Assembly: GCF_001636845.1 (NCBI RefSeq) | Contig: NZ_LITT01000004.1 | Span: forward strand, 57,286 to 121,285 | Source: Clostridium ljungdahlii | GTDB taxonomy: Bacteria; Bacillota; Clostridia; Clostridiales; Clostridiaceae | DNA length: 64,000 bases | Reading direction: 5' to 3' | In this document: one piece after another, positions 17,995 through 26,869 of the stretch | Position numbering within the stretch: the first letter of the stretch is position 1 | Layout of the letters: the number at the start of each line of letters is the position of its first letter | Program-made: the position numbers and the translations under genes | Notes under the pieces: generated by a model | Databases searched by the model: none | Told to the model about the DNA's origin: nothing | Seen by the model: the letters and a program-made list of their open reading frames with translations, nothing else

Positions 17995-18011
17995 AATTAT
18001 AAGTATTTTAA
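17977..18011 (-). terminator. Hairpin downstream of the 150-aa membrane protein gene
   Basis: Perfect 15-bp AT-rich stem (17977-17991 with 17997-18011) and a 5-nt loop, 10 bp after the stop codon. No long T-run follows, so termination efficiency is uncertain. Confidence 0.55.
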
Positions 18012-18021
18012 CCACAAAAAT

Positions 18022-18474
18022 CTATATTTGGCCTGTAGCTTTTAAAACAATTTGTGCAATCATAGTAGCAAAAACAAAAGTACCTGTGTAAACAGTTAAT
18101 GCCACAATAATTATCTTCCAACTTAAAGATTTAAAAAGTTTTAAATCCTTGCCTAGTGACAAACCAGCAAAAGCTAAAACTGGAGTAGTAAGTGCAATCA
18201 TATCTATTTTTTCTAAATACTGTTTGTCCAAAAAAGCACCATAGGGATTAAGAGGGCTTGTAACCAAAACAGCTACTATAGATACCCAAAACACTGTAGG
18301 AATATTAGCAGGTACAATTTTTTTAATTATAATACCTAATAAAGTAATAGCTACTAATATAGCCATTCCAATAATTCCTATTTTTAAAGGAACCTTATTT
18401 TTTATAGTATTTCCTACTAAAGCAATTATTCCAACCCAAAATAAAATAAACGCTTCCTGAATAAATCTTTTCAT
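18022..18474 (-). CDS. Membrane protein partnered with DUF3100 protein
   Basis: 150 residues with four or five membrane helices covering most of the chain. It starts 1 bp after the stop of the DUF3100 gene, so the two are translationally linked. AGAGGGG precedes the ATG. I do not know the family. The tight pairing suggests the two form one transporter split over two chains, for a substrate related to the upstream M20 amidohydrolase. Confidence 0.75.
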   Translation of the reverse strand: MKRFIQEAFILFWVGIIALVGNTIKNKVPLKIGIIGMAILVAITLLGIIIKKIVPANIPTVFWVSIVAVLVTSPLNPYGAFLDKQYLEKIDMIALTTPVLAFAGLSLGKDLKLFKSLSWKIIIVALTVYTGTFVFATMIAQIVLKATGQI

Positions 18475-18475
18475 G

Positions 18476-19279
18476 CTAGATTTCCCCTCTCTTTTTGCTA
18501 CTTCTTCCTATTTTAGGTTCTAACCAATCATACAATTTATTGGCAACTGGTAAAGAAACAAATAGTGTAAAATATATTCCTACTATGGTTGTTATTAAAT
18601 TAGATGCTGCTGCAAAACTAGCTATTTCCTTAGCTTTTGCAGGGAAAACAGCAGTAATAGCTCCTGAAGCTGCCGCCATCATACTTCCAGATCCTACCCC
18701 TGATCCCATGGCTAATGCTAATGGGTTAAATATTTTTACTGATCCAATATATCCAGCAAGAAGTCCTATATAAATTGCCCCAAATAAAGTTCCACAGATA
18801 TAAATTCCCATTACTCCACGTCCTTCTGGAGAATCCATACCATACTTTTCTGCAATAATTGCAATATTAGGCTCACGATCAATAGAGAAAGTAGCTCCTA
18901 CTGCTTCACGTTTAAGTCCAAGTAAAAGGGCAATTGGAAGTCCTAAAATTACTGTACCTAAAAAGTGGCCTAGTTCCTGGAAACAAAGTGCCCATCCTGA
19001 TTTAACTAGCATAGCAATAGAAGGTCCCATTGTAGCACCTATTTTGGCAACAAATAATATTACTACAATTCCCATAATATCATTTGACAGCTTCATTTCA
19101 TCTTCCGACATAATTTTTAACTTAGGTAAACTTATAATTATTCCGATAACTAATGCATAGAGCATTGGTAGAAACACAAGATATCCTGGTCCTAGTTTTA
19201 TTTTCTTTTGACCTATTAGTTCTGTTACTACAACTAATATAAGAGCTAGGATAAAAATTTTAAAATATTTTTTTAACAT
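18476..19279 (-). CDS. DUF3100 membrane protein
   Basis: 267 residues, about eight membrane helices, with conserved segments DREPNIAIIAEKYG and GVGSGSMMAAASGA that fit DUF3100. Family members are uncharacterised and often lie beside M20 amidohydrolases. Here the M20 gene ends 42 bp upstream on the same strand. A transport role for an amidated or peptide-like substrate is inferred from context only. AGGGGG precedes the ATG. Confidence 0.8.
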   Translation of the reverse strand: MLKKYFKIFILALILVVVTELIGQKKIKLGPGYLVFLPMLYALVIGIIISLPKLKIMSEDEMKLSNDIMGIVVILFVAKIGATMGPSIAMLVKSGWALCFQELGHFLGTVILGLPIALLLGLKREAVGATFSIDREPNIAIIAEKYGMDSPEGRGVMGIYICGTLFGAIYIGLLAGYIGSVKIFNPLALAMGSGVGSGSMMAAASGAITAVFPAKAKEIASFAAASNLITTIVGIYFTLFVSLPVANKLYDWLEPKIGRSSKKRGEI

Positions 19280-19321
19280 TATTTTGCCCCCTAATAATTT
19301 TTTAGCTAAAATGAATTTATG

Positions 19322-20639
19322 TTAATTATTAAACTCATCCATTACCTTTAGATATTCTTCTTTAGAAAATTTAGGCTTGAAATTTTTTACTATATCTTTG
19401 CCTTTTTCTGCACCATTAACTAAAAGATCTATTACTGTCATTGCAAATAACTTAGCTGGCAGAATACAGGCTGCTCTATAATCCTCTACATTAAATTCCT
19501 TTGAATGTAAATTTCCACTTACACCGCCTACATAAGGATGTATGCTCGGTATTAACTGAGATATATCCCCCATATCTGTTGAAGCAAAAAAATGTCCTCC
19601 ATCTAAAATGCTTTTCTCAGGAAGGAATTCCTTACAGTTACTTTTATATATATCATTTAATTTAGCACAGCACTCAAGAGGTAGATAACCTGGTATAGTC
19701 TTAATAACTGTTTTTGCACCTACTGCATCTCCTCCAGCTTTAAGAGCTCTATCAACTTTTCTGTTGGTTTTTGCCATGGCATCTATAGTTCTTGCACGCA
19801 CATAGCTTTCAATTCTTACATCATCAGGGACGCTGTTTACTACGTCTCCTCCTTTTGTAATAATAGGATGAAATCTTATATAGTCTTCATCTCTAAAAGT
19901 TTCTCTAAGAGCATTTACACCCATTAGTCCCAGCATTGCTGCATTTAACGCATTTACACCTTCATCTGGTGCTTCAGCAGCATGAGCTACTTTTCCTATA
20001 TATTGTATTGTCTTTGCAACAAATCCATTGCTGGATTTACCTATTGAAACAGTAGGTTTAGGACTATTTTTTAGAGAGTGCACCATCATAGCTATATCTA
20101 CATCATCAAATTCACCTTCATATATAAGCTGCTGTTTTCCTCCAAAAAAGTGAAGTTTGCCTTGCTTGCGAAGTTTTTCTCTGTAGTCAAATTCAATACA
20201 TTCCTCTGAAGGTACCGCAAAAAAAAGTTACATTTCCATCTAACTTATCTGAAATTCCAGAAAGTTTTAATCCTACAGCAGCACCAATTAAAGCTCCTAG
20301 TTGGAGATGATGGCCACAAGTATGAGCTGCCCCAGTTTCTGGATTTGAATTTTTATTTCCTCTACATATAACTGCATCTAACTCTCCAAGTACAGCTACA
20401 TTTACACCTTCACACTGGTCTTTTAATTTTGCCTTTACTCCAGTTAAAGCAAGACCGTCTCGATACCTTAAACCTATTTCGTCAAAAATGTTTTTTACCT
20501 TCTTTGACGTTTTCTCTTCCTTAAATCCTAATTCTGGCTCCTTTTCTACAGATTTTGAGAAATTTATTATTTTTTCTGCATTTTTTTCAATTGTACTACA
20601 TACCAACTCCTTTAATTTTTTAATCTCTTCTTCTTCCAT
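19322..20639 (-). pseudogene. M20 amidohydrolase (AbgB-like), frameshifted
   Basis: Two open frames, 20639-20193 and 20089-19322 plus the codons before it, form one M20-family zinc amidohydrolase. The N-terminal part has GELDAV and TCGHHLQLG. The second frame has VPSEE (its catalytic Glu), DMGDISQLIP and GNLHSKEF. The break is at a run of eight T on the coding strand (plus-strand A8, 20219-20226). Removing one T restores TFFAVPSEE and gives a 438-residue protein, a normal length for aminobenzoyl-glutamate-type hydrolases. It may be a real frameshift, a sequencing miscall or slippage-corrected. Confidence 0.85.
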
Positions 20640-20920
20640 TATGTAATGCCCCCTAAATTTGATTTATAAATACAATTATAGCACATTTTATGACAAATTT
20701 ATTTTCAACAAAAAACGATATAAAAATTGCTAATTTAGTCTCGTTAATATTTTATCAATTATAAATATAATTTTTGTAATATTTTTTTATTTAACTATCT
20801 AATACATAGGATAATAAAGTAATATCTCAAAATAACATTTAATTTATAATATTATATAAAAAACTTAAACTTTTTAGCCGTAAATAGCCAGAATCTTTCG
20901 AATTTGGTATTGATATTTTA

Positions 20921-20950
20921 TTAACAATATTCCACCTTTAGTAGTATAAT
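20921..20950 (+). promoter_or_regulatory. Promoter of the enoate reductase gene
   Basis: TTAACA (20921-20926), 18-nt spacer and TATAAT (20945-20950), about 40 nt before the ATG. The remainder of 20640-20991 is AT-rich without other recognised signals. Confidence 0.5.
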
Positions 20951-20991
20951 CAAGTAAATTAGGAAATATAAATAGAGGGAGGTAATTTATT

Positions 20992-22995
20992 ATGAAAAAT
21001 AAATCTTTGTTTCAACCTATTAAAATAGGGAAGATGGAAGTAAAAAACAAAATATCAATGGCACCTATGGGAGCTTTTGGACTTGTGGATAATGAAGGTT
21101 GCTATAATCAAAGGGCTATTGACTATTATGTCGAAAGATCCAAAGGCGGTACTGGACTTATTATAACAAGTATCACTAAAGTTGAAAATGAATTAGATAA
21201 GGTTGTACCAGGTATCATTCCTGTGATTTCAACAAACCCAGGAAGATTTCTAATGACATCCTCAGAGATGACAGAAAGAGTTCATGCTTATGGTGCAAAA
21301 ATATTTTTGCAATTGACAATGGGCTTTGGAAGAAGTGGGGCTCCAGGAACACTTTTAACATCTCAACCTGTCTCTGCTTCAGATATTCCAAATTATTGGG
21401 ATCCAACTGTTACCTGTCGAGCACTCACTACTTCAGAAGTAGAATGGATAGTTTCAAAATTCATTGAAGGAGCTGACATTGCTCAAAAAGCAGGTTTTGA
21501 TGGTGTTGAGATACATGCTGTACATGAAGGCTACTTGCTTGACCAGTTTACACTTTCCATATTCAATAGAAGAACAGATAAATATGGCGGAGATTTAAGA
21601 GGAAGACTCCAGCTCCCTATAGAAATAGTTCAGGGAATAAAAGCAAGATTAGGAGATGACTTCCCAGTAGGCTTAAGATACAGCGTAAAAAGCTGCATAA
21701 AAGACTGGAGGCAGGGAGGGCTCCCAGATGAAGACTACGTTGAAAAAGGTCGTGACTTAAAAGAAGGCCTTGATGCAGCAAAAATCCTAGAAGCAGCAGG
21801 ATATGATGAACTCAATACAGATGTAGGAACCTATGATGCATGGTACTGGTCACATCCCCCTATTTACCAAAAGAACGGATTATATTTACCTTATACCAAA
21901 GAACTAAAAAAAGTTGTAAAAATTCCAGTTATAGTTGCAGGAAAATTAGGTATACCAGAGGATGCAGAAAAAGCTCTTGATGATGAAGCAGCAGATATGA
22001 TTGGACTTGGAAGACCGCTTCTAGCAGATCCATATTGGCCAAAAAAAGTTATTTCAAATAATTCTGAAAGAATTCGTCCTTGTATCGGATGCCATACTGG
22101 ATGCCTTGGCAGAGGATTTCAGGGAAAACCTTTGAGCTGTACAGTAAATCCAGCTGTCGGCAGAGAAAGATATTATGAAATAAAACCTACACTTACACCA
22201 AAGAAAGTTATGGTTGTAGGAGGCGGAGTTGCCGGGATGGAAGCAGCTAGAATTATAAAAATGAGAGGACATGATGTTACAATTTATGAAGGTACAGATA
22301 AACTCGGCGGAGTAATTATTCCAGGTTCCGTACCTGATTTCAAAGTAGATGACAGAAGGTTAATTGATTGGTATAAAAATGAGATAAAGGAACTTGAAGT
22401 TAAAGTTAATTTTAATACAAAAGTAACAGAAGAACTTGTAGAAAAAGAAAAACCAGATGCAGTCATAATTGCAACTGGTGCGAAAGAAATTAAAATCAAT
22501 GTTCCTGGTATAGAAAAAGATAAAGTTATAACAGCTGTGGAACTTTTAAATGGCACCAAAAAAGTTGGCAATAACGTACTTATGGTAGGCGGTGGACTTG
22601 TAGGCTGTGAAGCTGCACTTTATCTTGCAAAACAAGGTAAAAATGTTACCATTGTTGAGGCAAAGGATACAATATTAAGTTCAGGGAAACCAATTCCACA
22701 TATGAACAAAATCATGCTTATAGATCTTTTAAATATGTATAATGTAAAAACCATTACAAATAATTCACTTTTGGAAGTAACCGATAAAGGTGCAGTACTT
22801 ATCAATAATAAATTTAAAAAGCAAGAAGTATCTGCAGATACCGTTACAATTGCCATTGGATTTAAATCAGACAGAGAATTATATAACAAGCTGAATGGAA
22901 AGATAACTGACCTATACTTAATCGGAGATGCATACCAAGCTGCTAATATAATGGATGCAATTTGGAGTGCCAACGAAATTGGCCTCAACTGCTAA
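20992..22995 (+). CDS. enr: 2-Enoate reductase (FMN, 4Fe-4S, FAD)
   Basis: 667 residues, the size of clostridial 2-enoate reductases. It reduces the C=C bond of 2-enoates (e.g. cinnamate or short 2-enoates) with NADH. The N-terminal old-yellow-enzyme barrel (about 1-350) binds FMN. A cysteine cluster (CIGCHTGC plus a later Cys before TVNPAVGRE) holds 4Fe-4S. The C-terminal part has an FAD motif (GGGVAGMEAAR) and an NAD(H) motif (GGGLVGCEAALYLA). Strong GGAGG site, own promoter and a downstream hairpin, so monocistronic. The electron acceptor in vivo is unknown; Stickland-type fermentation of phenylalanine or crotonate-like acids are possibilities. Confidence 0.9.
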   Translation: MKNKSLFQPIKIGKMEVKNKISMAPMGAFGLVDNEGCYNQRAIDYYVERSKGGTGLIITSITKVENELDKVVPGIIPVISTNPGRFLMTSSEMTERVHAYGAKIFLQLTMGFGRSGAPGTLLTSQPVSASDIPNYWDPTVTCRALTTSEVEWIVSKFIEGADIAQKAGFDGVEIHAVHEGYLLDQFTLSIFNRRTDKYGGDLRGRLQLPIEIVQGIKARLGDDFPVGLRYSVKSCIKDWRQGGLPDEDYVEKGRDLKEGLDAAKILEAAGYDELNTDVGTYDAWYWSHPPIYQKNGLYLPYTKELKKVVKIPVIVAGKLGIPEDAEKALDDEAADMIGLGRPLLADPYWPKKVISNNSERIRPCIGCHTGCLGRGFQGKPLSCTVNPAVGRERYYEIKPTLTPKKVMVVGGGVAGMEAARIIKMRGHDVTIYEGTDKLGGVIIPGSVPDFKVDDRRLIDWYKNEIKELEVKVNFNTKVTEELVEKEKPDAVIIATGAKEIKINVPGIEKDKVITAVELLNGTKKVGNNVLMVGGGLVGCEAALYLAKQGKNVTIVEAKDTILSSGKPIPHMNKIMLIDLLNMYNVKTITNNSLLEVTDKGAVLINNKFKKQEVSADTVTIAIGFKSDRELYNKLNGKITDLYLIGDAYQAANIMDAIWSANEIGLNC

Positions 22996-23007
22996 AATAT
23001 AAATACT

Positions 23008-23066
23008 TATAGAGTTTCTAAGCAGAAAATAAGATTATACTCCCTTTTTCGTTTAGAAACTCTATA
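23008..23066. terminator. Long hairpin between enr and the VanW gene
   Basis: A 14-bp perfect stem (23008-23021 with 23053-23066) encloses 31 nt. It lies between convergent genes and probably serves both, though the T-run is within the loop rather than after the stem. Confidence 0.5.
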
Positions 23067-23072
23067 GGCCTC

Positions 23073-24377
23073 CTAGTTTGAAAGCTTATATTTATCAGTA
23101 TTTATTTCTTGCTTAGAAATTTGTTTTCCATCCTTATAGGTAACTTTATAAGCTTTTACCGTTAGTACTGTTTTATTATCTTCCTTCGTTGTTTTAACAC
23201 TATTTACAAGATTATAGGTTTTTTGAGTTAGTTTCGAATTAGAATAGATATTAAATGTTAAACTTCCATTCTCTACTAAGCATTCTATATACATTGGATA
23301 ATTCAATGTATTTTTAAATTTATAATCTATATTTCCATAGTCTACTGTAGCATCCATTCCAAGCCCCACATAGCTAACAGGTAAATTATGATGATCCCTC
23401 TCTATAGGTACTATACCTGCCCTTATTATAGCATTATGAAGAGTACTTGATACCTGACATACGCCACCACCAAAACCAGATTCTAACTTATCACCTACAA
23501 TAACTGCAGCGGCTTGATATCCTCTTTTTTCTGTTCTTTCTCCTACTATATTATTAAAACTAAAGATTTGATTAGGCATTATTGTAATTCCATCTAAACT
23601 CTTTACTGCCACATTAATATTATTAGCTCTACTATCTGTGGATGATGAAAAATCAGTTGTAAAACTAGATATTTTTGTATCTATCTTTTTTAAATCTGAT
23701 TTTTTCATTACAGGCTGAACCTTTTTCATTTTAACATTAACCATTACATCTTTAGTATCTTTGCTATTAATTTCAGCTTCCATATCTTCAACAAGCTTGT
23801 CCTTATCAATCTCTTGCCCCTGCTTTTCCGAAGTAATTTGAAATTTATCATTCTTATCTCTAGTTATTTTGGCATCTATGGGTTTTTTATCAAAATCATT
23901 CTCAATTTTTGATATAATTTCTTCAACTTCACTTTTATTATAACTGTACTTTAACCTAAACTGTTTTTCTTTTGCACTTCTTATAATTTTATATTTATCG
24001 TAAATATCACCCTTTTTACCATATTTAAAAGCATCTTTTACAGTATCCTCTATGTTATAATTCATATTCAGCTTTGAATAGTTTATTGTATATATTTTAT
24101 TTCCAGCTTTAATCAATATATTTTTTTTCAATACTTCATTTACATATTTGTGCTTTAAAGTATCTACAGCCTCTTTTTCAGTATCCCCACCTAAATTTAT
24201 GCCCTCTACTTTAACTCCAGGATATATACGCTTATTATATCTATTAACTACAAAATGTACTAAGAATAGATGTAAAATATAAATTGATAAGATCAGCAGG
24301 CATAGTGACCTTATCATTTTCTTTTTATTAATTCTAAATTTTATTGTCTTTTTCTCATTTTCTGTAATTTTTACCAT
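23073..24377 (-). CDS. VanW family protein with peptidoglycan-binding-like region
   Basis: 434 residues: a short basic cytoplasmic end, one membrane anchor (about 22-42), a region resembling the PG_binding_4 domain (about 60-200), and a VanW domain with FSFNNIVGERTEKRGYQ and GGGVCQVSSTLHNA. A short G5-like tail (YKVTYKDGKQISKQ) follows. The cell-wall side location follows from the anchor. VanW biochemistry is not established. Despite the name there are no vancomycin-resistance genes nearby. AGGAGG precedes the ATG. Confidence 0.87.
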   Translation of the reverse strand: MVKITENEKKTIKFRINKKKMIRSLCLLILSIYILHLFLVHFVVNRYNKRIYPGVKVEGINLGGDTEKEAVDTLKHKYVNEVLKKNILIKAGNKIYTINYSKLNMNYNIEDTVKDAFKYGKKGDIYDKYKIIRSAKEKQFRLKYSYNKSEVEEIISKIENDFDKKPIDAKITRDKNDKFQITSEKQGQEIDKDKLVEDMEAEINSKDTKDVMVNVKMKKVQPVMKKSDLKKIDTKISSFTTDFSSSTDSRANNINVAVKSLDGITIMPNQIFSFNNIVGERTEKRGYQAAAVIVGDKLESGFGGGVCQVSSTLHNAIIRAGIVPIERDHHNLPVSYVGLGMDATVDYGNIDYKFKNTLNYPMYIECLVENGSLTFNIYSNSKLTQKTYNLVNSVKTTKEDNKTVLTVKAYKVTYKDGKQISKQEINTDKYKLSN

Positions 24378-24427
24378 TTGCTATTGCAAATCCTCCTATA
24401 AACTAAAACTCTATTAAAATGGATTAA

Positions 24428-24673
24428 TTTTATCCGATGGCTACCATCCGTAACACTCCCATCACATACAGCGAAAGTGACTACCACAAAATCAAAGATT
24501 TGGAGTATCTGCTTTTCTTTAGATGGGAGATATTAGAACTCTTGAGCTTCAGCGATTTAGAGTTCTTATGCTGTGCATAACGGCTGATACGCCCCTGGAT
24601 AAGTTCTTCTAAGACTCAGATGGATAAGTATTCCTTATAAGCAAACTCCACCTGAGCCTAAGAATCACTTGAT
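24428..24673 (-). mobile_element. Structured IS200/IS605-end-like element, copy R1
   Basis: About 246 bp with no gene, reading on the minus strand from ATCAAGTGATTCTTAGG to the tail GGTAGCCATCGGATAAA. Contains several hairpins. Homologous to R2 (25612-25793), R3 (38041-38292) and R4 (39980-40113). The conserved single-stranded-type tail and hairpins suggest a non-autonomous relic of an IS200/IS605 right end. No tnpA or tnpB is in the window. Assignment is an inference. Confidence 0.55.
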
Positions 24674-24815
24674 AAATAAATACACGAAACTTCACCTAAA
24701 TTAGATAATTATGTTATTTTATACTATATATAATACACCTATTTTGAAACCTTTGCTATGAATTTTATCATATATTCATGTCTTTCCAATACTTTGAATT
24801 TTTATTGGATTTTAA

Positions 24816-24845
24816 ATGACAAAAATGCAAATTCTAATATATAAT
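24816..24845 (+). promoter_or_regulatory. Promoter of the PHP phosphatase gene
   Basis: ATGACA (24816-24821), 18-nt spacer, TATAAT (24840-24845), about 42 nt ahead of the ATG. Motif match only. Confidence 0.4.
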
Positions 24846-24887
24846 TAATATAACAACATTTGTTGATTTTGAAAGGAGCTAATATAA

Positions 24888-25613
24888 ATGAAATACGTTC
24901 TTGACGTACATACTCACACTATAGTTAGTGGCCATGCTTATTCTACTTTATTAGAAAATGCCAAATATGCTAGTGAAATAGGACTGGAGCTTTTAGGTTC
25001 AACAGAACATGGACCTTCTATGCCTGGTGCCCCTCATAAATGGTATTTTGAAAATCTTAAGGTACTTCCAAGAAAACTTTTTGGTGTAACTATGCTTTAT
25101 GGATGTGAAGCAAATATCATAGATTATGAAGGAAATCTTGATTTATCAACAGATCTGCAGGAAAAATTGGATATAATCATAGCAAGTATCCATGAACCTA
25201 TAATGGAGGCAAATAAAAATCCAGATTTAAATACCTCCACTCTATTAAAAGTTATGGATAACCCTAATGTACATATTTTAGGCCATCCTGGTAATCCAAA
25301 GTTTCCAATTCATGCAGAAGAAGTAGTTAAAAAGGCCAAAGAAAAAAATATACTTATTGAAATAAACAATAGTTCCTTCGTAAGTTCACGAAAAGGCAGT
25401 GAAAAGAATTGTACGAAAATAGCAAGTCTATGTAAGGAATACGGAGTAAAAATAATATTAAATAGTGATTCCCATTTTGCTTACCGCATCGGCGGCTTCG
25501 AAACTGCAGTAGAAATGTTAAAACAAATAGATATGCCAGAGGAACTAATCATAAACAGCAGTAAAGAAGATTTTCTCAGTTTCTTAAAAAGTAAAGGAAA
25601 AAACATTCAATAA
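24888..25613 (+). CDS. PHP-domain phosphatase (YcdX-like)
   Basis: 241 residues of the polymerase-and-histidinol-phosphatase superfamily, YcdX type, a trinuclear-metal phosphoesterase. Metal ligands are visible in [20 protein letters not shown], a C-G-Glu segment (YGCEANI), SIHEP, GHPGNP and NSDSHF. Physiological substrate unknown. GGAG precedes the ATG. It is bracketed by two copies of the R element in opposite orientation, R2 beginning at its stop codon. Confidence 0.88.
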   Translation: MKYVLDVHTHTIVSGHAYSTLLENAKYASEIGLELLGSTEHGPSMPGAPHKWYFENLKVLPRKLFGVTMLYGCEANIIDYEGNLDLSTDLQEKLDIIIASIHEPIMEANKNPDLNTSTLLKVMDNPNVHILGHPGNPKFPIHAEEVVKKAKEKNILIEINNSSFVSSRKGSEKNCTKIASLCKEYGVKIILNSDSHFAYRIGGFETAVEMLKQIDMPEELIINSSKEDFLSFLKSKGKNIQ

Positions 25614-25793
25614 GCAGAGTTCTTGGCATCAGATGGAGTTTTAACTCCACCTGATGCTTATTGACAGGCTTCTTAGTGCTTCAGCACTTAGAAGGCGTTA
25701 TCCTTTAGGAAAAATCGTTATTCAGGGACGTAGCCGCTCTAATACTCCAACTTGTATAAGTTGGAGTATTAGAGCGGGTAGTCATCGGATAAA
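25612..25793 (+). mobile_element. Structured IS200/IS605-end-like element, copy R2
   Basis: About 182 bp read on the plus strand, starting at the PHP gene stop codon. It has three clear hairpins: GCATCAG-TGGAG/CTCCACCTGATGC, TTCTTAGTGC/GCACTTAGAA, and a long one pairing CTCTAATACTCCAACTT with its inverse. The tail is GGTAGTCATCGGATAAA. It lacks the middle part present in R1 and R3. Confidence 0.55.
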
Positions 25794-25798
25794 CTATT

Positions 25799-25848
25799 AA
25801 AAAGGTGATAGTCTGAGAAGTTCAACTTTCCAGACTATCACCTTTTTA
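25799..25848. terminator. Bidirectional terminator
   Basis: AGGTGATAGTCTG (25803-25815) pairs exactly with 25831-25843, with A5 on the left and T5 on the right. It ends the glycosyltransferase gene on the minus strand and any plus-strand read-through of R2. Confidence 0.8.
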
Positions 25849-25849
25849 T

Positions 25850-26869
25850 TTAATTAAATTTATATTTTTTATTAGTTAAGCGATAGCCATATTCAACTAT
25901 TTTTTTTCCAAAGTTGCCATGAGCATTAGATATTATACCAAATAAACAGTATCTCATATCTGAATAGAGATTTTTATTTACACTCTTTAAATAGGACCAC
26001 AAATCAGTTCTCTTTTTAAAGTTTTCCTCACTTCCCGAAACTATAAGGAGTACTGAAGAAATTGTCATCATCATAGAAAGATAGTTTCTCATGTACTTGT
26101 CCAAACGTTTATTAGGTATTTTATCAAATTTACAGTAAAAGTCTATCATACGTTTATTCACATAAAGCTGTTGATCTATCCTTTTTATCATGATTTTTTC
26201 ATTTACAGATTGATCTTCCCTGCCAATAAAATATCTATATAAGTTGATATCCATGTAGTAAATTGTCTGTACATATGGAAGAGGCTCATAAACGAACAAA
26301 TTATCCACATAAAAAGTATGCTTTGGAAGCTCAAGTCCACATTCACACAAAAGAGATTTTCGATATATAACAGAATGCATGAGAATATACTGGGATATCT
26401 TAAATTTACCTACATCATCCCATCCAAATATATGATTCTCAGGCAGCACATTTTTATAGTTAACTACATGGCTGGTATTATCTTTAGAATGCTCATAAAC
26501 ATAATTACATATCATCATATCTAGTGTTTTTCCCTCTTTATAAAGTCTTTTCAGCACATCTATAACTTTCAACATTCCGGGTACATCAAGCCAATCATCA
26601 GAATCTACAACTTTAAAGTATATACCCGAGGCATTCTTAATACCCGTATTTACAGCCTGACCATGGCCTCCATTCTCTTGATGTACCGCCTTTATAATAT
26701 TAGGATATCTTGCTGCGTAATCATCTGCTATTTTTGCAGTATTATCAGAAGAACCATCATCAACAATTATTATCTCTACATCCTCTCCTCCTGGAAGGAG
26801 AGTTTCTATACAATGTTCCATATAATCTGCTGAATTATAGCACGGAACTGTAAATGTTATTATCTTCAT
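25850..26869 (-). CDS. Family 2 glycosyltransferase
   Basis: About 339 residues with a GT-A fold: VPCYNSADYMEHC at the N terminus, the nucleotide-binding DDGSSDNT and the metal-binding VDSDDW. It has no membrane helix of note, so it is cytoplasmic or membrane-associated. The frame opens at 26905, but AAAGGA is correctly spaced to the ATG at 26869. It overlaps the end of glf by 35 bp, so the two are coupled. With a Galf-nucleotide synthase beside it, transfer of galactofuranose to a surface glycan is a reasonable guess. Confidence 0.85.
   Translation of the reverse strand: MKIITFTVPCYNSADYMEHCIETLLPGGEDVEIIIVDDGSSDNTAKIADDYAARYPNIIKAVHQENGGHGQAVNTGIKNASGIYFKVVDSDDWLDVPGMLKVIDVLKRLYKEGKTLDMMICNYVYEHSKDNTSHVVNYKNVLPENHIFGWDDVGKFKISQYILMHSVIYRKSLLCECGLELPKHTFYVDNLFVYEPLPYVQTIYYMDINLYRYFIGREDQSVNEKIMIKRIDQQLYVNKRMIDFYCKFDKIPNKRLDKYMRNYLSMMMTISSVLLIVSGSEENFKKRTDLWSYLKSVNKNLYSDMRYCLFGIISNAHGNFGKKIVEYGYRLTNKKYKFN

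Noticed and set aside
23073..24377. Vancomycin-resistance determinant
   Set aside because: VanW-domain proteins are common in clostridia and no vanHAX or vanRS genes are here.
24428..24673. Group I intron or complete IStron
   Set aside because: The conserved P/Q/R/S core of group I introns is not visible, the length is too short and no transposase or tnpB is present.
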